DNA of 64,000 nucleotides from Rachycentron canadum (Eukaryota > Chordata > Actinopteri > Carangiformes > Rachycentridae), in NCBI GenBank assembly GCA_038496675.1, contig CM076656.1, forward strand, positions 19,282,428 to 19,346,427, written 5' to 3'. A program made the position numbers and the translations under genes. Positions 1 through 12,572 of this stretch are shown in pieces. How positions within the stretch are numbered: position 1 is the stretch's first letter; each line of letters begins with the position of its first letter. Below the pieces are notes generated by a model that was not told where the DNA came from, ran no database searches, and saw only the letters and a program-made list of their open reading frames with translations.

Positions 1-1980
1 TGTGGATTTAAATCATCATTGTCATCTTTGATGGGCTTGAAATTGCAGCACTTTTTGTGAAACCAGCTCTCCCAGATGAAAAAAAAAAAAAAATGCAATT
101 TTTAGACTTGAGTTTGGTTTAAATTTAGTGTGTAAAATGAAGTTGGTTCTTCTTTTGATTGGAGTCATTTGTAATTTTCTCCTATTTTAAATCTACCAGT
201 TCTCAGTCAACACATCTTCAGCAGTCCTTAACTAAATTTGGATTTCATTGCTGATTATCGATGGATTTCATGGGGAAGAGATCATATAGTTCAGCAATTG
301 TAAATAAGATCTACAATGATTGTACTGTAGTTTCATAAATCTTATTGATCTACACCTTTTGTAGATAAGTGTACTTTGATTTATTAAAAATGAGATTGTC
401 AAAAATGTTTAGTCATCTTATTATATTTGCACCGTTTATCATGGGAGATTCATGTATAAATATGATATGATATCGGGTTTAATTTGAATGTGTTTGATAT
501 TTGACTGACGCATAATGAGAGTTTGATGCATGGAGGACCAAACTAGGATGTCAACAACTGGGATCATAAAATGGAAAAGTTTTTTTTTTTTTTTTTTTTA
601 TTATTATTTTTGAATTATTGAATTGAAATAATGGAATTGATGCAATTGTTCAAACAAATTGAAAAAGAAAAGAAATAATTAAGACTTAAACACAGTTTTT
701 ACTCAGTATTTGTTTTTCTTTAGTTTCGTTACCTCTTGAAACATTTTTAAATCAAGATCTATCATTTAATTCCTGAGAAATTGTTTGAAATGGTTAAAAT
801 TGATATAAAAAAAAAAAAAAACAACCCCGAAACGACTCTCGCCCTTTAACACCTGCACCAAAATTTAACAGGATCTGCTGCGTTTCTCTGATTCCTCCAC
901 CAAAATAGTTGCAATAATTGATGCAAAATAGTTCAGTACCTTTTGTGTAGTTCTGACAAACTAACAAATAAATGAACCGACATGGATGAAAACGTAACCT
1001 CTTCGCCAGAGGTTGCGAAAACCTCATCATTCACTGACAGACATCAAGTCACTGTCTCCAAATTAGAATTAAGATAGCATGATGCACCAAAGTGACTCAA
1101 CACCTGTATTTCTGCTAGTTAAATTATTTTCAGTTGGTGACATTTAGATGATGGATTGGATTGGAGAAGGGCCCCACAAAAGCTTCCTCTTTACATATCA
1201 ATGTGCAGAGAAACCATGACAGAGAAGACTTTTATTTAGGTGTTTTCCATTTAGATAATCATCAGGTCGCAGGGAAACTTCTTCGCTTTACTTTCCCTAA
1301 AGTGGCCTTCAAGTGTCACCAGAAATTGTCAGTGAACCAATTAATCAAACAGTTAATGTGTTGGCAACGATAATGACACCAAAGATCATGAACTTAATTG
1401 TTAAGTTGTTCCTGTTTGTTAGTGGTTACTATATGACTAGAACGGCACATGGAAGTCGGAGCGGCCTTTGGACATGCAAACATTGGTCCAAAATTAACTT
1501 CTTATTGAATTATTAGACAAACAGCAGCGTATCTACTTTGGTTTGTTGCTGGTGTTGCGGTGAATTGCATTGTAGTAGAATCCAACTGAACAACACTCAC
1601 AGCCTCAGAAATAAAATCAGGTTACAGTGGTGGCCTGAATGATAGAGAAGCAGGGTCACTGGGGCAAGAATAACAGAGCAGGTTTAAAGTGTACTTTCTG
1701 CATTATAATAGAAACCTGTCCGTGAATTAAACTGGGCACCTGGGAAACAAAGAGAGTTTATTGCCCTTGTTGAATTATAACCATTATAACAATGGATTGG
1801 TGCTTCAAGAAATGTAATGTTATTTAATGGCTGAAGCAAAGCACTCTCATAGACATTCAGCACATATGATCATATAAATGCTATAAATTGTTTACTTGAA
1901 CTATATAGATTTTTTTGTCCACTTTATTTGACATTATTTCCAAATGTGTGGGGGTGTATGTTATCTACTGCTTGGTTACT
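1..1980. other. AT-rich intergenic sequence, no gene seen
   Basis: This stretch has no open frame that resembles a protein and no convincing exon with splice sites. It is AT-rich, with homopolymer runs such as the T-run near 580-600 and the A-run near 809-822. It may hold the flank or 3' UTR of a gene outside the window, but nothing in the sequence shows that. Confidence 0.6.
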
Positions 1981-1984
1981 GCTT

Positions 1985-2063
1985 GGTTTTGACTCCGCCC
2001 CTGTACAGGTGCTGTCAGGTGCGTGAGCTCGGCTGTTATTTTATTGCATAGCTGCCTGACAAG
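1985..2063 (+). promoter_or_regulatory. putative promoter and 5' UTR exon of the HSH2D-like gene
   Basis: A GC-box-like CTCCGCCCC lies near 1992-2000. About 65 bases on, a strong donor (AAG followed by GTGAGT) falls after 2063. The next acceptor, TTTTTCCCAG, ends at 2333, one base before the first in-frame ATG. This fits a non-coding first exon spliced to the first coding exon. The transcription start is not determined. Confidence 0.35.
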
Positions 2064-2334
2064 GTGAGTCATTTTTTTCCGAGAGCTGTGTTTCATTTGG
2101 AAATTCATGTTTAGTGATTTAAGTGTTGAAACTACAGATGTAAGATCATTGAATAAAGCACATTAAAGGTTTAAACAGCTCATTTATCAGTATGCGGGTG
2201 TGGACCATGTGCAGTGTTATATATTTGCAAGTTTCTTATTTATTTGAGGACGGTGAATTTTGCATTTCCAGGTCTTTGTGCCCAGTGACTTTTCCAACAG
2301 ATATAACAGTGAATTAAATGAGCTTTTTCCCAGG

Positions 2335-5008
2335 ATGATGGAGTTACAAGGACAACACAATGCTTTCACCTGGTTCAAAGGGTCCCAGCTCCAGTCTGTG
2401 ATCAGGAACGGCATAGTCCCAGAATGGTTTCATGGGATCATTTCCAGGAAGTAAGAGGAATAAGATTAATGTCATCATTGTATGTTTATAGGATGTTTTT
2501 TTCTCTACTGAATATTGCTCCTCAAATGGTGAAACTTTATAACCATTGCCTAACAATATAAGAGTAAAATAAGTGAAAAATAAAAAGGGAAAAACTTTGA
2601 AAGTCAAATTTTCTGGAAGTAATAAAACTTTTCTGGACATTTTTGACAAACACCTAACCACAAGGCATAACATTTTTACCAACTCTGACCCCACATGTAA
2701 CATGTGGCCTGCTTCTTTAATCATTGATTAAAAAAAACAAACTTAGACAAAAGGAAACATGACTCATTTCATGTAACATCAGAGATATCCTACTTCGAAC
2801 TAATTTATTTTTAGTCCTATTTCATTTAAGTATCTGGCATTACCTTTGTTATATTTTATTATTTTATTATATTTTAACATATTTATAGCTTTAATAATTT
2901 CATCCTTCCTCCACAGCCAGTCTACACATTCACACCTTTGTAATGATTATCATTAGGTAATGTGTGATCTATCCATTTACTTGCACTAGTTATTCCACTG
3001 TACATAGCTTATCAGAGCTTTCTAGTTAATAGGATATTTATAGGAAGGTTGCTAGATAATAAAATGACAAGTTTACACTGTGATTATCACAGAAAACTTC
3101 TTCCAGCTGCAGTTTATACCCAATACCACCCCTGTGGAATACTTTGGTCATTTACAGATGAAAGGGGTTTTTGTTTATGGCAATTTGAGCATGTTAATAA
3201 TTTGTGCAGGACGGCAGAGGAACTTCTCATGCCTAAGCCTCCTGGCTACTTCCTCATCAGAGTCAGTGAGACCAGGGTTGGCTACACTCTCTCTTATCGG
3301 TGAGTGTTTGCAGGAATGAAAGTGCTTTTATTTCTTTTTGTGCATACTCAGTTTGACATTTCAAAGTCCTTTTACTTTCTCATGTTCGTACTGCTCAGTG
3401 CTGACGACCGCTGCAGACATTTCATGATTGATGCACTGGAGGATGGTCATTACATCATTGTGGGGGAAAACAGGCGTCACCGGTTTCTGCAGGATCTTGT
3501 GGACTTTCATCGCAGAACTCCCATCATGCCTTTCAGTGAGGTGTTGACCGTTGCATGTGGACAGGTGAGGAAATGTCTTTACTACCCCACCGGCAAACAT
3601 ATGCATAAACTGAAGAGACATTCAATATATTAGGTTATTGTGCTCACCTGCGGCTTTAAGGTCAAGTTTATAATAATATACCAACTCAATTGGGCTGTGT
3701 CAGTCATAATCCACCATCGGTGCTGTCTACGTATTTGCTTTGAGGCCTTTACTGTGCATACATTCAGAACTGAGTCTCCTTACCTTTACCAACACCACAA
3801 TATTTATTTATTTACTCATCAAAACAATCACTAAATGGATCATATTCTGTCTCTGTCTCTTTCTCGGTGTGACCTTATGTAAGTCCTCAAATGACAAGAC
3901 AGACTACGCAGAACTACTGTTTCCCAATAGACATCCAAAACCTATCGCTGGTTTGCCACAAATCACCAGCGTGCAACTCATCAGAAGCCACCCAGACTCA
4001 CCAGAGGACAGTATCCCACCTGCCCTTCCCTATCGGCCGACCAACCTGATCAACTCCGCTGTCCAGTCCTCAAGCAGCGACCCAAACAGACTTTACCCAA
4101 ACTTAAAAGAGGAACTTCCACACATTGCCTCCCCACTTCCAGCCATGGTAATAATGATTTTAGAAAAATTCTTAAAATAAGAGATACGCAAACTTTTTTT
4201 TATTCTCAGTAGATTCCTCTTAGTAACTAAGAAGATGCCTTTTCCAGTTTTTCTTAATGCATAAATCCTTTAAAATGATTTTTACCGATGGTGACTACGC
4301 TTGAATACTCTGTAAAAGGCTTTGCTTGAAATCACAAAAATGTTCTGTAAACATTTCTTACAAAGTGAAGACCTGAAGACATGTATTTTGGTTATTGTCT
4401 TATTGTCCTGCTTAATGTTATTGTCCTACTGTTATATAACTCTGATTTAGTTCATTTAGTGCTGATTATTTAATGTTCAAGTGACACGAAAACCATGTTT
4501 TCAGTGGCTTTAAATGCAAGGAGTCCTTTTATTTTCTAACACATTTCTATGCTGTATGTTTCCTGTCTATGAAATCAAGCCTGTGCCACTGGCCAGGAAG
4601 AGATACACAGCCGACATTCCTCCGTCCAACCAGCCTCCTGAAGTCCCCGCCCGGAGCTGTGTCCCCCCACTGAAGCAGAACCAAGCTTGTATCAGAACAG
4701 TCTCTGCACCTCAGGGTCCCTCCACAGCCACGGCTCCTGAACTGAAGCCCTCTGTCGTCACCAACCTAAAGAACCTTAAGAAGAAATTCCAATGGAAAAG
4801 AAGCACATCGCAGGAGCATATGTACACAGAGATTGACATGGAGACGGCTGACAGGGGTGGAAACACAGATAATGAGTACCACGAGATCACACCGGAGGAG
4901 ACCTCCAATAGTCTCCCTTTTTCCTACATTCACAATAATGTGCTGCTGACTGATGGAGCACTACCCCAAGAGTACCTCCCACCTCCCCCTTTTGCACCAG
5001 GGTACTGA
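2335..5008 (+). CDS. hsh2d: HSH2D-like haematopoietic SH2 adaptor protein, 5 coding exons
   Basis: Coding exons are 2335-2450, 3210-3299, 3399-3564, 3884-4147 and 4580-5008. They total 1065 nt (354 aa), very close to human HSH2D as I recall it (352 aa). The SH2 domain spans roughly residues 31-124. It opens with EWFHG, has the phosphotyrosine-binding arginine in FLIRVSE (R56), and continues GYTLSY and HFMIDALEDG. HSH2D-family proteins are cytoplasmic adaptors in lymphoid signalling that lack catalytic activity. The tail is disordered and proline-rich, ending in PPPPFAPGY, and carries four YxxL/I sites (Y132 YAEL, Y195 YPNL, Y294 YTEI, Y312 YHEI). The start is the first ATG after acceptor 2333; the codon after it is also ATG. 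The 4579 acceptor (AAATCAAG) is weak in pyrimidines and is the least certain junction. SH2D7 or SH2D2A are alternatives, but the SH2 sequence and length favour HSH2D. Confidence 0.85.
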
Positions 5009-5299
5009 TACACAACTTCTCCCTTAGAAAAGTTATCTATTGATGGGCTGATCGCTGGATTGTAACTATGTTACATAACTGAGTCAAACTAAAGAAAGTG
5101 TATAATGTGGGAAAGCAACGTACAAAAAAGTTAAGCTTGTCTGGACACTGAATGTTGAAACCTCAGAGAAGTGTGTGTGCTCAAGTTGATGTAAGTGTGT
5201 GTGACTATTTTTTGGCAGGAAGCAGTGAAGTGTGCACTGGGTGCTTGCCAACCTCACGGTCCCGAAAAGCCTCCAGGAAGAGACTGGTCCCAGCCAAGG

Positions 5300-5410
5300 A
5301 AAGGTCTCGCTTTAGAGGTGCTGATAGTCAGATTTAGTTACCTTTTGGACACAGCCTGTCACCTTGCTACCAAAGCTAAGCTAAGCTAATCATCTGCATG
5401 GACTGGTAGG
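5300..5410 (-). repeat. dispersed teleost repeat fragment
   Basis: The segment reads TTTAGAGGTGCTGATAG, then TTACCTTTTGGACACAGCC, then repeated GCTAAGCTAAGCTAA. This matches, from memory and in reverse complement, a very common fish repeat of unclear class. It lies in the 3' UTR of the HSH2D-like gene if a downstream poly(A) site is used. Confidence 0.45.
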
Positions 5411-5710
5411 GAGTGGTGTTTTTTAACAATAAGGAAACAAACAGGTGTGTGTGTCCTGAAGTGTCACACAATTCCTCTAAACCTAAGAAAGCTTGCAATG
5501 TACAGTGTGCAAAACTTTTCCTGTATATAACTACAGTATGTCAAACCTGCTGATGCTTGAATCTTGTTGAATATGTGTCATTAAAGCAGTTACTCTTTTA
5601 TCAAAGTAAAGACTATTATAAGACACATTAAACTACTGCCCAGAGGCTAATTTGCTGCTAGGCTTTTGAATTTTTGGTTAAAAATTTTTTACATACCTGG
5701 TATGTTATCT

Positions 5711-5716
5711 AATAAA
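5711..5716 (+). terminator. candidate poly(A) signal of the HSH2D-like gene
   Basis: AATAAA lies about 700 bases after the stop codon. A second AATAAA is at 6156-6161. Which is used cannot be told from sequence. Confidence 0.4.
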
Positions 5717-6404
5717 GCATGAGAAGGCTGCAAGAGGAAGTTTTAGTCCTTATAGGTCTTTATCTTTTATAATGTCACTGGTTTTATGCAGCATATGTAA
5801 ATCAGAAAAGACACAGTTAATGCCCGCTGCTTTGAATACAGGAGGTATGCACTGTAGCATCAGATGCAGCTCTGTTATCGGCAATGTGACAGGGAAAAAA
5901 GAAAGTACAGGTACTGGTCAAACAAGTTCGACAAGTACAACCTTAAAAGCCTGTCAAATTCACATTTACACAACTTGGACATTGAGTGGGTCACCCACCC
6001 CCCCAGCACATCATTAATTGTTACTGAAAATGGTGTAATGCCATGTAGTTATAATAGCTAGAGATGAGGATGATGAATTATCTAGATGCTGTTATGGCTA
6101 CAATATTTCATTTGTGATTTATCCATACAATGTGATGTTGTTATATGGCGGAGTTAATAAAGCTATAAAGCTGTTTAGTCTGTTTTAGTTTGTTTTGCTT
6201 TGTTTTGTCCTTTGTTTGATAGCACATTATTATCTCTCATTGTACAGTAGAATTCAGGACAATCTTATTCACCCATACTGGGCATTTACATGCTTCCGGT
6301 TTCTGTGCAGTTCCTCCTTTACTTTGTCGCACTTCTAACTCTGAATTTTGCATATCATGGCTTTGGTAAAATTGTAAAAAAAAAAAAAAAAAAAAAAAAG
6401 GCTT

Positions 6405-6520
6405 TGGTGATGAGCTGATAGCTCAATGGTCTGTCATGCATGATGTTGTAGCATGCAATGATTGTGGATTTGAATCCTGCCTTTATCTCTTGGAGATATC
6501 TCTATCAATATCTTTTCTAC
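6405..6520 (+). mobile_element. tRNA-derived SINE head or tRNA relic
   Basis: An A-box-like GATAGCTCAATGG (about 6417-6429) and a B-box-like GATTTGAATCC (about 6467-6477) are spaced as in a tRNA internal promoter. A long A-run lies just upstream (6376-6399). The stem pairing is not that of a good tRNA, so a SINE relic is more likely than a tRNA gene. Confidence 0.45.
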
Positions 6521-7469
6521 CTCATTTTACTGCAAATGTTCCCAATAATAAGGTGTTTAAAAACTTTCAAACACAAACACCAATCTCAAGCAACTTCATC
6601 CTATTGACTCAAAGCTTTACACCATGGTTGTCAACTGCGTCTAAACCAAACCAATAGAAAATAATTATAGACTACCATCTAGTGGCAGGAAGCCATAATA
6701 CAAACAGTACAAACACTTCCAATTTCACTTTTACATTTTTACTAAAACCATTTAAGCATCACAGCATCACATTTAATAATCTGATCATTTCAGTCGAACA
6801 TGCAAAGTGATCACATCTTATTGTAAAGTAAAAAATAGACTAATTCCATTTGCTGCTGAGAAAAAAAAACTATAAATTATAAAAAATAACACTCTCCATG
6901 ATAATCTCATAATTTTTAGCGCAGCTACACAAATTAGTCACTTACACTTTTAATGCCCATGTTACAGCACTTGGTATATACATAATTTAGTGTCTGTAAT
7001 CAATATTTCTACAATAACAAACTCAAATAACAATATAAAAAGCAATGTAACATTTTTAAATGGGCTCCTCATAATGATGAACTTACAGACAATTATCACC
7101 TGAATCTGCCGCTCCCATCAGATTTATGGAGCTTTTAGATCCAGCTCATTGTTTAGCCACCTGCCCCACAACTTTCATAGATTTGGTTTCCTCTCTCAGC
7201 ACTCTCATTGTGACATTTTTGGCTGTGTGGGGCAGGTGTTTCCAGTGAATGAGCTCCACAGACCCTCACAATAAAAACTGGCTCAGCATCAACAGCCAGA
7301 CAAACACAGGATGGTGCATTTAGCAGCTGAGGGCCCAGACATTTTATCCTCCAATCAAAAATATTTTTCTTCTTGTTACTGTAATGCTTGACCATTGCTG
7401 TGCATAATGATACAGAATGAGTTAATTGAAAATCTGAGTTTAAGGCATTAGCACAATTCTGTACTGTGA

Positions 7470-7650
7470 GGGTCGTGGACAGGGATCGGCGGGGCCGTTC
7501 AGGGCAGGGTACACAATGAGCAGGTCGCTAGTCTATCACAGGGCTGACACATACAGACAAACAACCATTTAGAGTCACCAACTAACCTAAACATGCCTTT
7601 GGACTGTGGGAGGAAGTAGAGAACCTAGAAGGACATGCAACTCACACAGA
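7470..7650 (-). mobile_element. V-SINE/HAmo-like SINE fragment (copy 1)
   Basis: On the + strand it reads GGTCGCTAGTCTATCACAGG, then AACAACCATTTAGAGTCACC, then TTTGGACTGTGGGAGGAAG and ACATGCAACTCACACAG. This is the reverse complement of the conserved body of the fish V-SINE/HAmo family as I know it. The tRNA-like head is missing. Related copies are at 53330-53575 and 61770-62035. Confidence 0.6.
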
Positions 7651-8379
7651 TGTGATGTGAAACTTTAAGCCTGTACACACTGTCCACTAATAGACTTTTC
7701 AGTGAAATAGGGGACTTCATGCATTCAGGATTTTTTTTTTTAAGGAGCCTTAATCTTTGAATGGATTTTTGCACCTTCTCATCAATTTTTCAATGAGAAG
7801 GTGCAATTTCAAAAATGCTCGACTTCTGTTGTTGAGTTTCGTCGAAAACTCACCGAGGCAGCTTTTTAGGCAAAGTAGAGGTTTTTTTTTTTTAAATATA
7901 TTGTAATAGAGAGTGTTGTCACTTTGACTATTGATGGTTTAAGCAGCAAATACTTATGGGAGTGTTTGAATCCACGGTCTGCATATTTTTTTATAAATGT
8001 TGTTTTCAGGTTTAATGTTATTCATGTTTTGTTATGATTGTGTGAGGCAGCTGTTCATTGTTAATGTGGCAACAAGTGTGTAAATGATGAATTATGGGTT
8101 GTATATGTATGATAATAAGATAAAATGTTATGATAGAAGGGGCACAAGTGTTGCTTTGGAAGATGAGATCCCTGTATTGCAGTATTTATCCATGCAACAC
8201 AATATAATGCGACTGGATCTTCAACTTCAGGAAAAAAAACAAAAAACAAACTTTGGTGCACTGATTATTTAAGTCGAGTAGATTTAATGAGCTATGCGGG
8301 ATCTCAAAGCAGGTCACTAGCAGCCATTTCCTATTAAGGAAAAACATCCAGGTTTACCTCGGCACTCTTGGACAGTTTG

Positions 8380-8661
8380 ATTTGTAACGCGTGTCTTCAC
8401 AGAATCAGTGTAGCGGCGGCCGACAGTCAAACACCGCCCTCCCAAGCTACTCCGGCGTGGCAAAACACGCGAGGCAAAACACGCGAGGCTGCTCCGCCTG
8501 GGAGAGGGGTGACGTCATGTGGGGAGCCGTTGGTTGGTTTCCGGCCACATATCGTACTGCGGCTGATTCGGTCGAAATCTAGGAAGTTGTCCCGACGCCG
8601 AAACCCTTTGATTTCACTTCCAAAACAACCAGATTCGACGTTAAATTTAACCACCACGGCC
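8380..8661 (+). promoter_or_regulatory. CpG-rich promoter and 5' UTR of tax1bp3
   Basis: GC- and CpG-content rises sharply relative to the AT-rich flanks (for example GTAGCGGCGGCCGAC, ACACGCGAGG repeated twice, GACGTCATG). No TATA box is seen at a useful distance. This is the usual look of a housekeeping CpG-island promoter just ahead of a first coding exon. TGACGTCATG near 8510 resembles a CRE/ATF site. Confidence 0.55.
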
Positions 8662-11600
8662 ATGGCTTCTGTCCCGGGGCAGCCAGTGACCGCTGTTGTG
8701 GTAAGTTTGGTTGCGGGGCTGTTTCTACTGAACGTGACTCTATTGTTCAACTCCTGCTAAGGGCGTCAACGGTAACCGTTGATAAACTTCACGTTAACTC
8801 AAGCTAGTTAACTTCAGCTACGTGATACATTCACTTGTTATTGAATCATAACTGTAACTCTACTTTCCTTGGTTTAGCCAAAGTAAAACCGAGACATTTC
8901 ACTTTTCCATTGTTTCTCTGACTGTCTGTGTCTGTGGTGGATTGTAACTGGGATATCTTGGTTTTTGCCAGTTCAGATTTCAGTGTTAGTTCATGTACTG
9001 ATCATTTTTCATGAATGGTTTTTAATTTGTAAAATGGCTTTTTTTAAATTATTATTATTAATCACTTTCAATGATCAATCTGAAACTCCAATATATTAAA
9101 TGTATAATGTAAAAGCAAATTCTCTGTATTAAGAAGACAAAGAAGAGCTAAAGAAAATTAGAATAAACAAATTATCATCATCATCATATCATTTAGCTTC
9201 TTTTCATATATTCAGCCATTTAATTAATTCAATTATTGATTAATTGGTTTGGCTCTAATTCACTCTTTATTTAACCTTATTGTATGCAGGAGCTTTGGAT
9301 ACATGAACTGAAGAGCCACTGTGTCAACTGATCGCTGAAGTAAACTATAGTCAACATTTAATCTATGTTTGTCACAGACTCGATTCTTTTGGCCAGAGAC
9401 ACTTCGATGTCTCAAGCGATATCTTTTTCTAGCTCCCAACATTTTGTATAATGTGTATCATGTGTGATTATTTCACTCTGTTTTATCATTAGCGTCACAA
9501 GGTGAGATCAAACCGTACACATAGAAGCAGGGTTTAATCTCCATCGCCAGTTAAATCATCGTCTCCCCTCTCAGTCCAGACACTCTGTAATAAAAGAGAC
9601 CCAGACATACTCAGACTTGAATGTTTCAGCCACTCCGTCGAGAGACTGTCTGGTTATTCACCATCGCACACAGAGCCAGTCTTTGTGTTGAGGAGTGTTG
9701 TGACGAGTTCTACTGACAGTCCATCTGGTTTCATGAGCCTGCAGCTGCTTGTCAGCGTCAAGGGCAGAGCTTTACTAAGTCTCTGTGGACTTCATTTACT
9801 TGGGAACAGACTTTGGAATCCACCATTTGTCATGCCTTGAAATCTCGTAAAATGTGTCCGTGATGGATAAATGAGCGCCTCATTGCCTCACAGGATTGTA
9901 ACTTGGAGTTATTTTCCTGTTTTCAAATAGCTAGTGAGCATGATGCCATTGAGAATTGAGATAAAAATGCAAAATTTTTTCTTTTGTCCTTGAACAGTAT
10001 TTACAGTACTGCTGCATCATCATGATGATTTTACAAACATGTTATATAGGTCAGTGTATGTGCATCTTACAAATGAACAGAAATCACTAATTATCATCTA
10101 GAATGACTCTTGTGTAATAGTGGACTTTTACCTCTAAAAGGTCCTCTCATACAAACCAGAGTCTTTTTAATCTATAAAACACAGTAATCTACAGGAGCTT
10201 GACTTGGCGACAGTGTAGAGACAATATTGACTCATATGAAGCACTGATTAAACCAGCAGTTCAGATTTCTGACACACGTGAAACCTGGCAGTAAACCAGA
10301 TTTTAGTACCTACTGTGTCCAGGGAACAGGGACTTGTCACTGTTATGGTTTTATTATTTTTTTTTTTTTTTAAATGTTATTATTTTTTCTTTTGTCAAAC
10401 AGCAACGGATTGAGATCAAGAAGTGGCGGCACCAGGATAATCTCATCCTGGGCTTCAGCATTGGAGGAGGGATAGACCAGGACCCCATGCAGAACCCCTT
10501 CTCTGAGAACAAGTCTGACAAAGTAAGTGTCTGTGTGTGTGTGTGTTTGTTTTCCTTCCAGTCAAACATTTATTTTACATGTTATACACAAACAAAATTC
10601 TATAATTAGATATTAAATGATCTCATCATGCTTAGTGCTTCTATATGCAAGTTCTGGAGGTCAAACAAACCCCAGCAGTAGATTTGTAGGCAACCCCTCC
10701 TCTCCTCCCACCACATCCTCTCCCTGCTCCATTATTCTCTGCCCAGCCCTTCACCTACGTCCCCGTTGTGATTGGTGTCTTAGATAATTCAGGTATCAGG
10801 AGCTTGCCAGCCTGTGAGTCAGCCATAGTGATATTTACCAGCAGCTGATAGTAGTACACCAGAAGTCTGCTCACCGACTGACTTACAGCTGTGAGCTCAC
10901 ACCCCTGGCTTTTCCTCACTCGTGCCAGGTTGCTCAATGAATCTGGGTCACAGACCATTGCCATCACAGCTCCACCCTTTTGTTTGAGAGCATATCGGCG
11001 CTTAAAAAACATTTGAAAAAAGTTATGTAATGTACTTTTTTTCTTTGTTCAGAGAGAGACATGACGTCTCCATCGTGAGAATTTTCTTCACGTTAGTTAT
11101 ATAGCACATAAGATGATGACAGACAATCTCTGAGGCAAGAGGGTTGCATTGAAACATGGTAGATAAACTGTGTCTTTCTGTCTTGCTTTGTGTCTGTTTC
11201 TTATAGCACTGAAATTATTAGTTGGTTATTGAATTAGCTCATTTTAAACAATTAATCAAAAAAAACCAAACACTTGTGGTTCCATCTTCTCAAATGTGAA
11301 GCTTTGCTGCTTTTCTCTGTGGTAGAGCTTAGAAAATTGAATATCTTATAATTGTTGGACCATCGGTTGAACAAAATAAGCAATTTTATAACATAACCAT
11401 TGGGTTTTAAAACATGTGATGGCTAACATTCACTATGTTATGACATTTTAAAGACACAAAAATTCATTGATTATTTAAAAAAGATGATCAGCAGCCCAAG
11501 TGATAATAATAATAATAATATTATTGTCAGTTTTAGTCCTAATTCCACAGCAATTACTGGCAGATATATTGGATACTAGGAGGCACTTGTGTTACTATAG

Positions 11601-12359
11601 TCATGAACATTGACACAGCTTTCACAAACAACAACCTTTACCTGCTGAAGGTTTTACTGCCATCATCTTGTCATCATCATATAACATAGTTTTATTCTCT
11701 TTAACAAAGTCTGACTTCTGACTTCAATTCAATGGAATATTACTGTAACTTTACAATGTAAGAAGCGCAAAGATTTAGCTAGACTGCAGTGTCTCTTATG
11801 CTCTATTTATTTTGCATGTGCAATTTTTGTTATGTTTTATGACATGTTTTTTATATTTGTGAGATGCCATTTACTATATCCTTTAATGTACACCTGTATA
11901 TGAAACAGTGAATGTGTTTGTGTTGTCCAAAGGGTGTCTATGTGACCAGGATAGCACCAGGTGGACCAGCAGACGAGGCAGGCTTGATGATGGGAGACAA
12001 AATAATGCAGGTGCGTAGTAAAATGCAACAAATCCACAAGATGGCACTGTGTGTACACCTAAGCATCAGGTCGGCACCTCGCATCAGGGGCAGTGCTCAC
12101 CTTGTCCAACTGTTAAACAACGTGGCCCTAAGTTAAGTCTGAGAAAAATAACTCCAGCATCTTTTTTTTTTCCTCCCAGGTGAACGGCTGGGATATGACC
12201 ATGATGACCCACGACCAGGCACGTAAAACACTGACAAAGAAGAAGGAAAATGTGGTGCGACTACTGGTAACCAGAAAGTCGTTGGAGGACGCTGTCAAAC
12301 ATTCTAAAGGCCAAAACCCCAAAAAGCACGACTATACTAATGAAATCCTCAAGGAGTAA
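8662..12359 (+). CDS. tax1bp3: Tax1-binding protein 3 (TIP-1), single PDZ domain protein
   Basis: Coding exons are 8662-8700, 10403-10522, 11933-12010 and 12180-12359, total 417 nt (138 aa). The protein starts MASVPGQPVTAVV, and the PDZ domain fills most of the rest. The carboxylate-binding loop is ILGFSIGGG (residues 28-36), followed by QNPFSE, GVYVTRI, GDKIMQVNGWDMT and the helix-B histidine H90 in THDQAR. The match to human TIP-1 (124 aa) is near-continuous until the C-terminus, where this protein adds a short lysine-rich tail ending NEILKE. TIP-1 has no other domain and acts mainly as a competitor for PDZ ligands (for example beta-catenin, Kir2.3, viral Tax), mostly in the cytoplasm. All junctions are GT-AG in phase 0. 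Identity is very secure. Confidence 0.95.
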
Positions 12360-12566
12360 ACACGCTCATTTACTGAGCTCCCACAGGTTCAGATGATGGT
12401 TGTACCGTGGCCTTTATAACCATGTTGAAGCTAAACTGCAACAGATCAATTCGTTAACACACCGAATAGTCATCAGTTTTCCTTTCTACACACTCATCTC
12501 AAAGTCACCTACACTTTTTACACATCTCAAGTGCATTCATAATTGACTGGAGATTTAAGTGATGGG

Positions 12567-12572
12567 AATAAA
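12567..12572 (+). terminator. candidate proximal poly(A) signal of tax1bp3
   Basis: AATAAA lies 208 bases after the stop. Another AATAAA, at 13838-13843, would give a 1.5-kb 3' UTR. Both are plausible. Confidence 0.4.

Noticed and set aside
6405..6520. Functional tRNA gene
   Set aside because: A- and B-box-like motifs are present, but acceptor and anticodon stems do not pair well and a long A-run is adjacent; a SINE relic is more likely.
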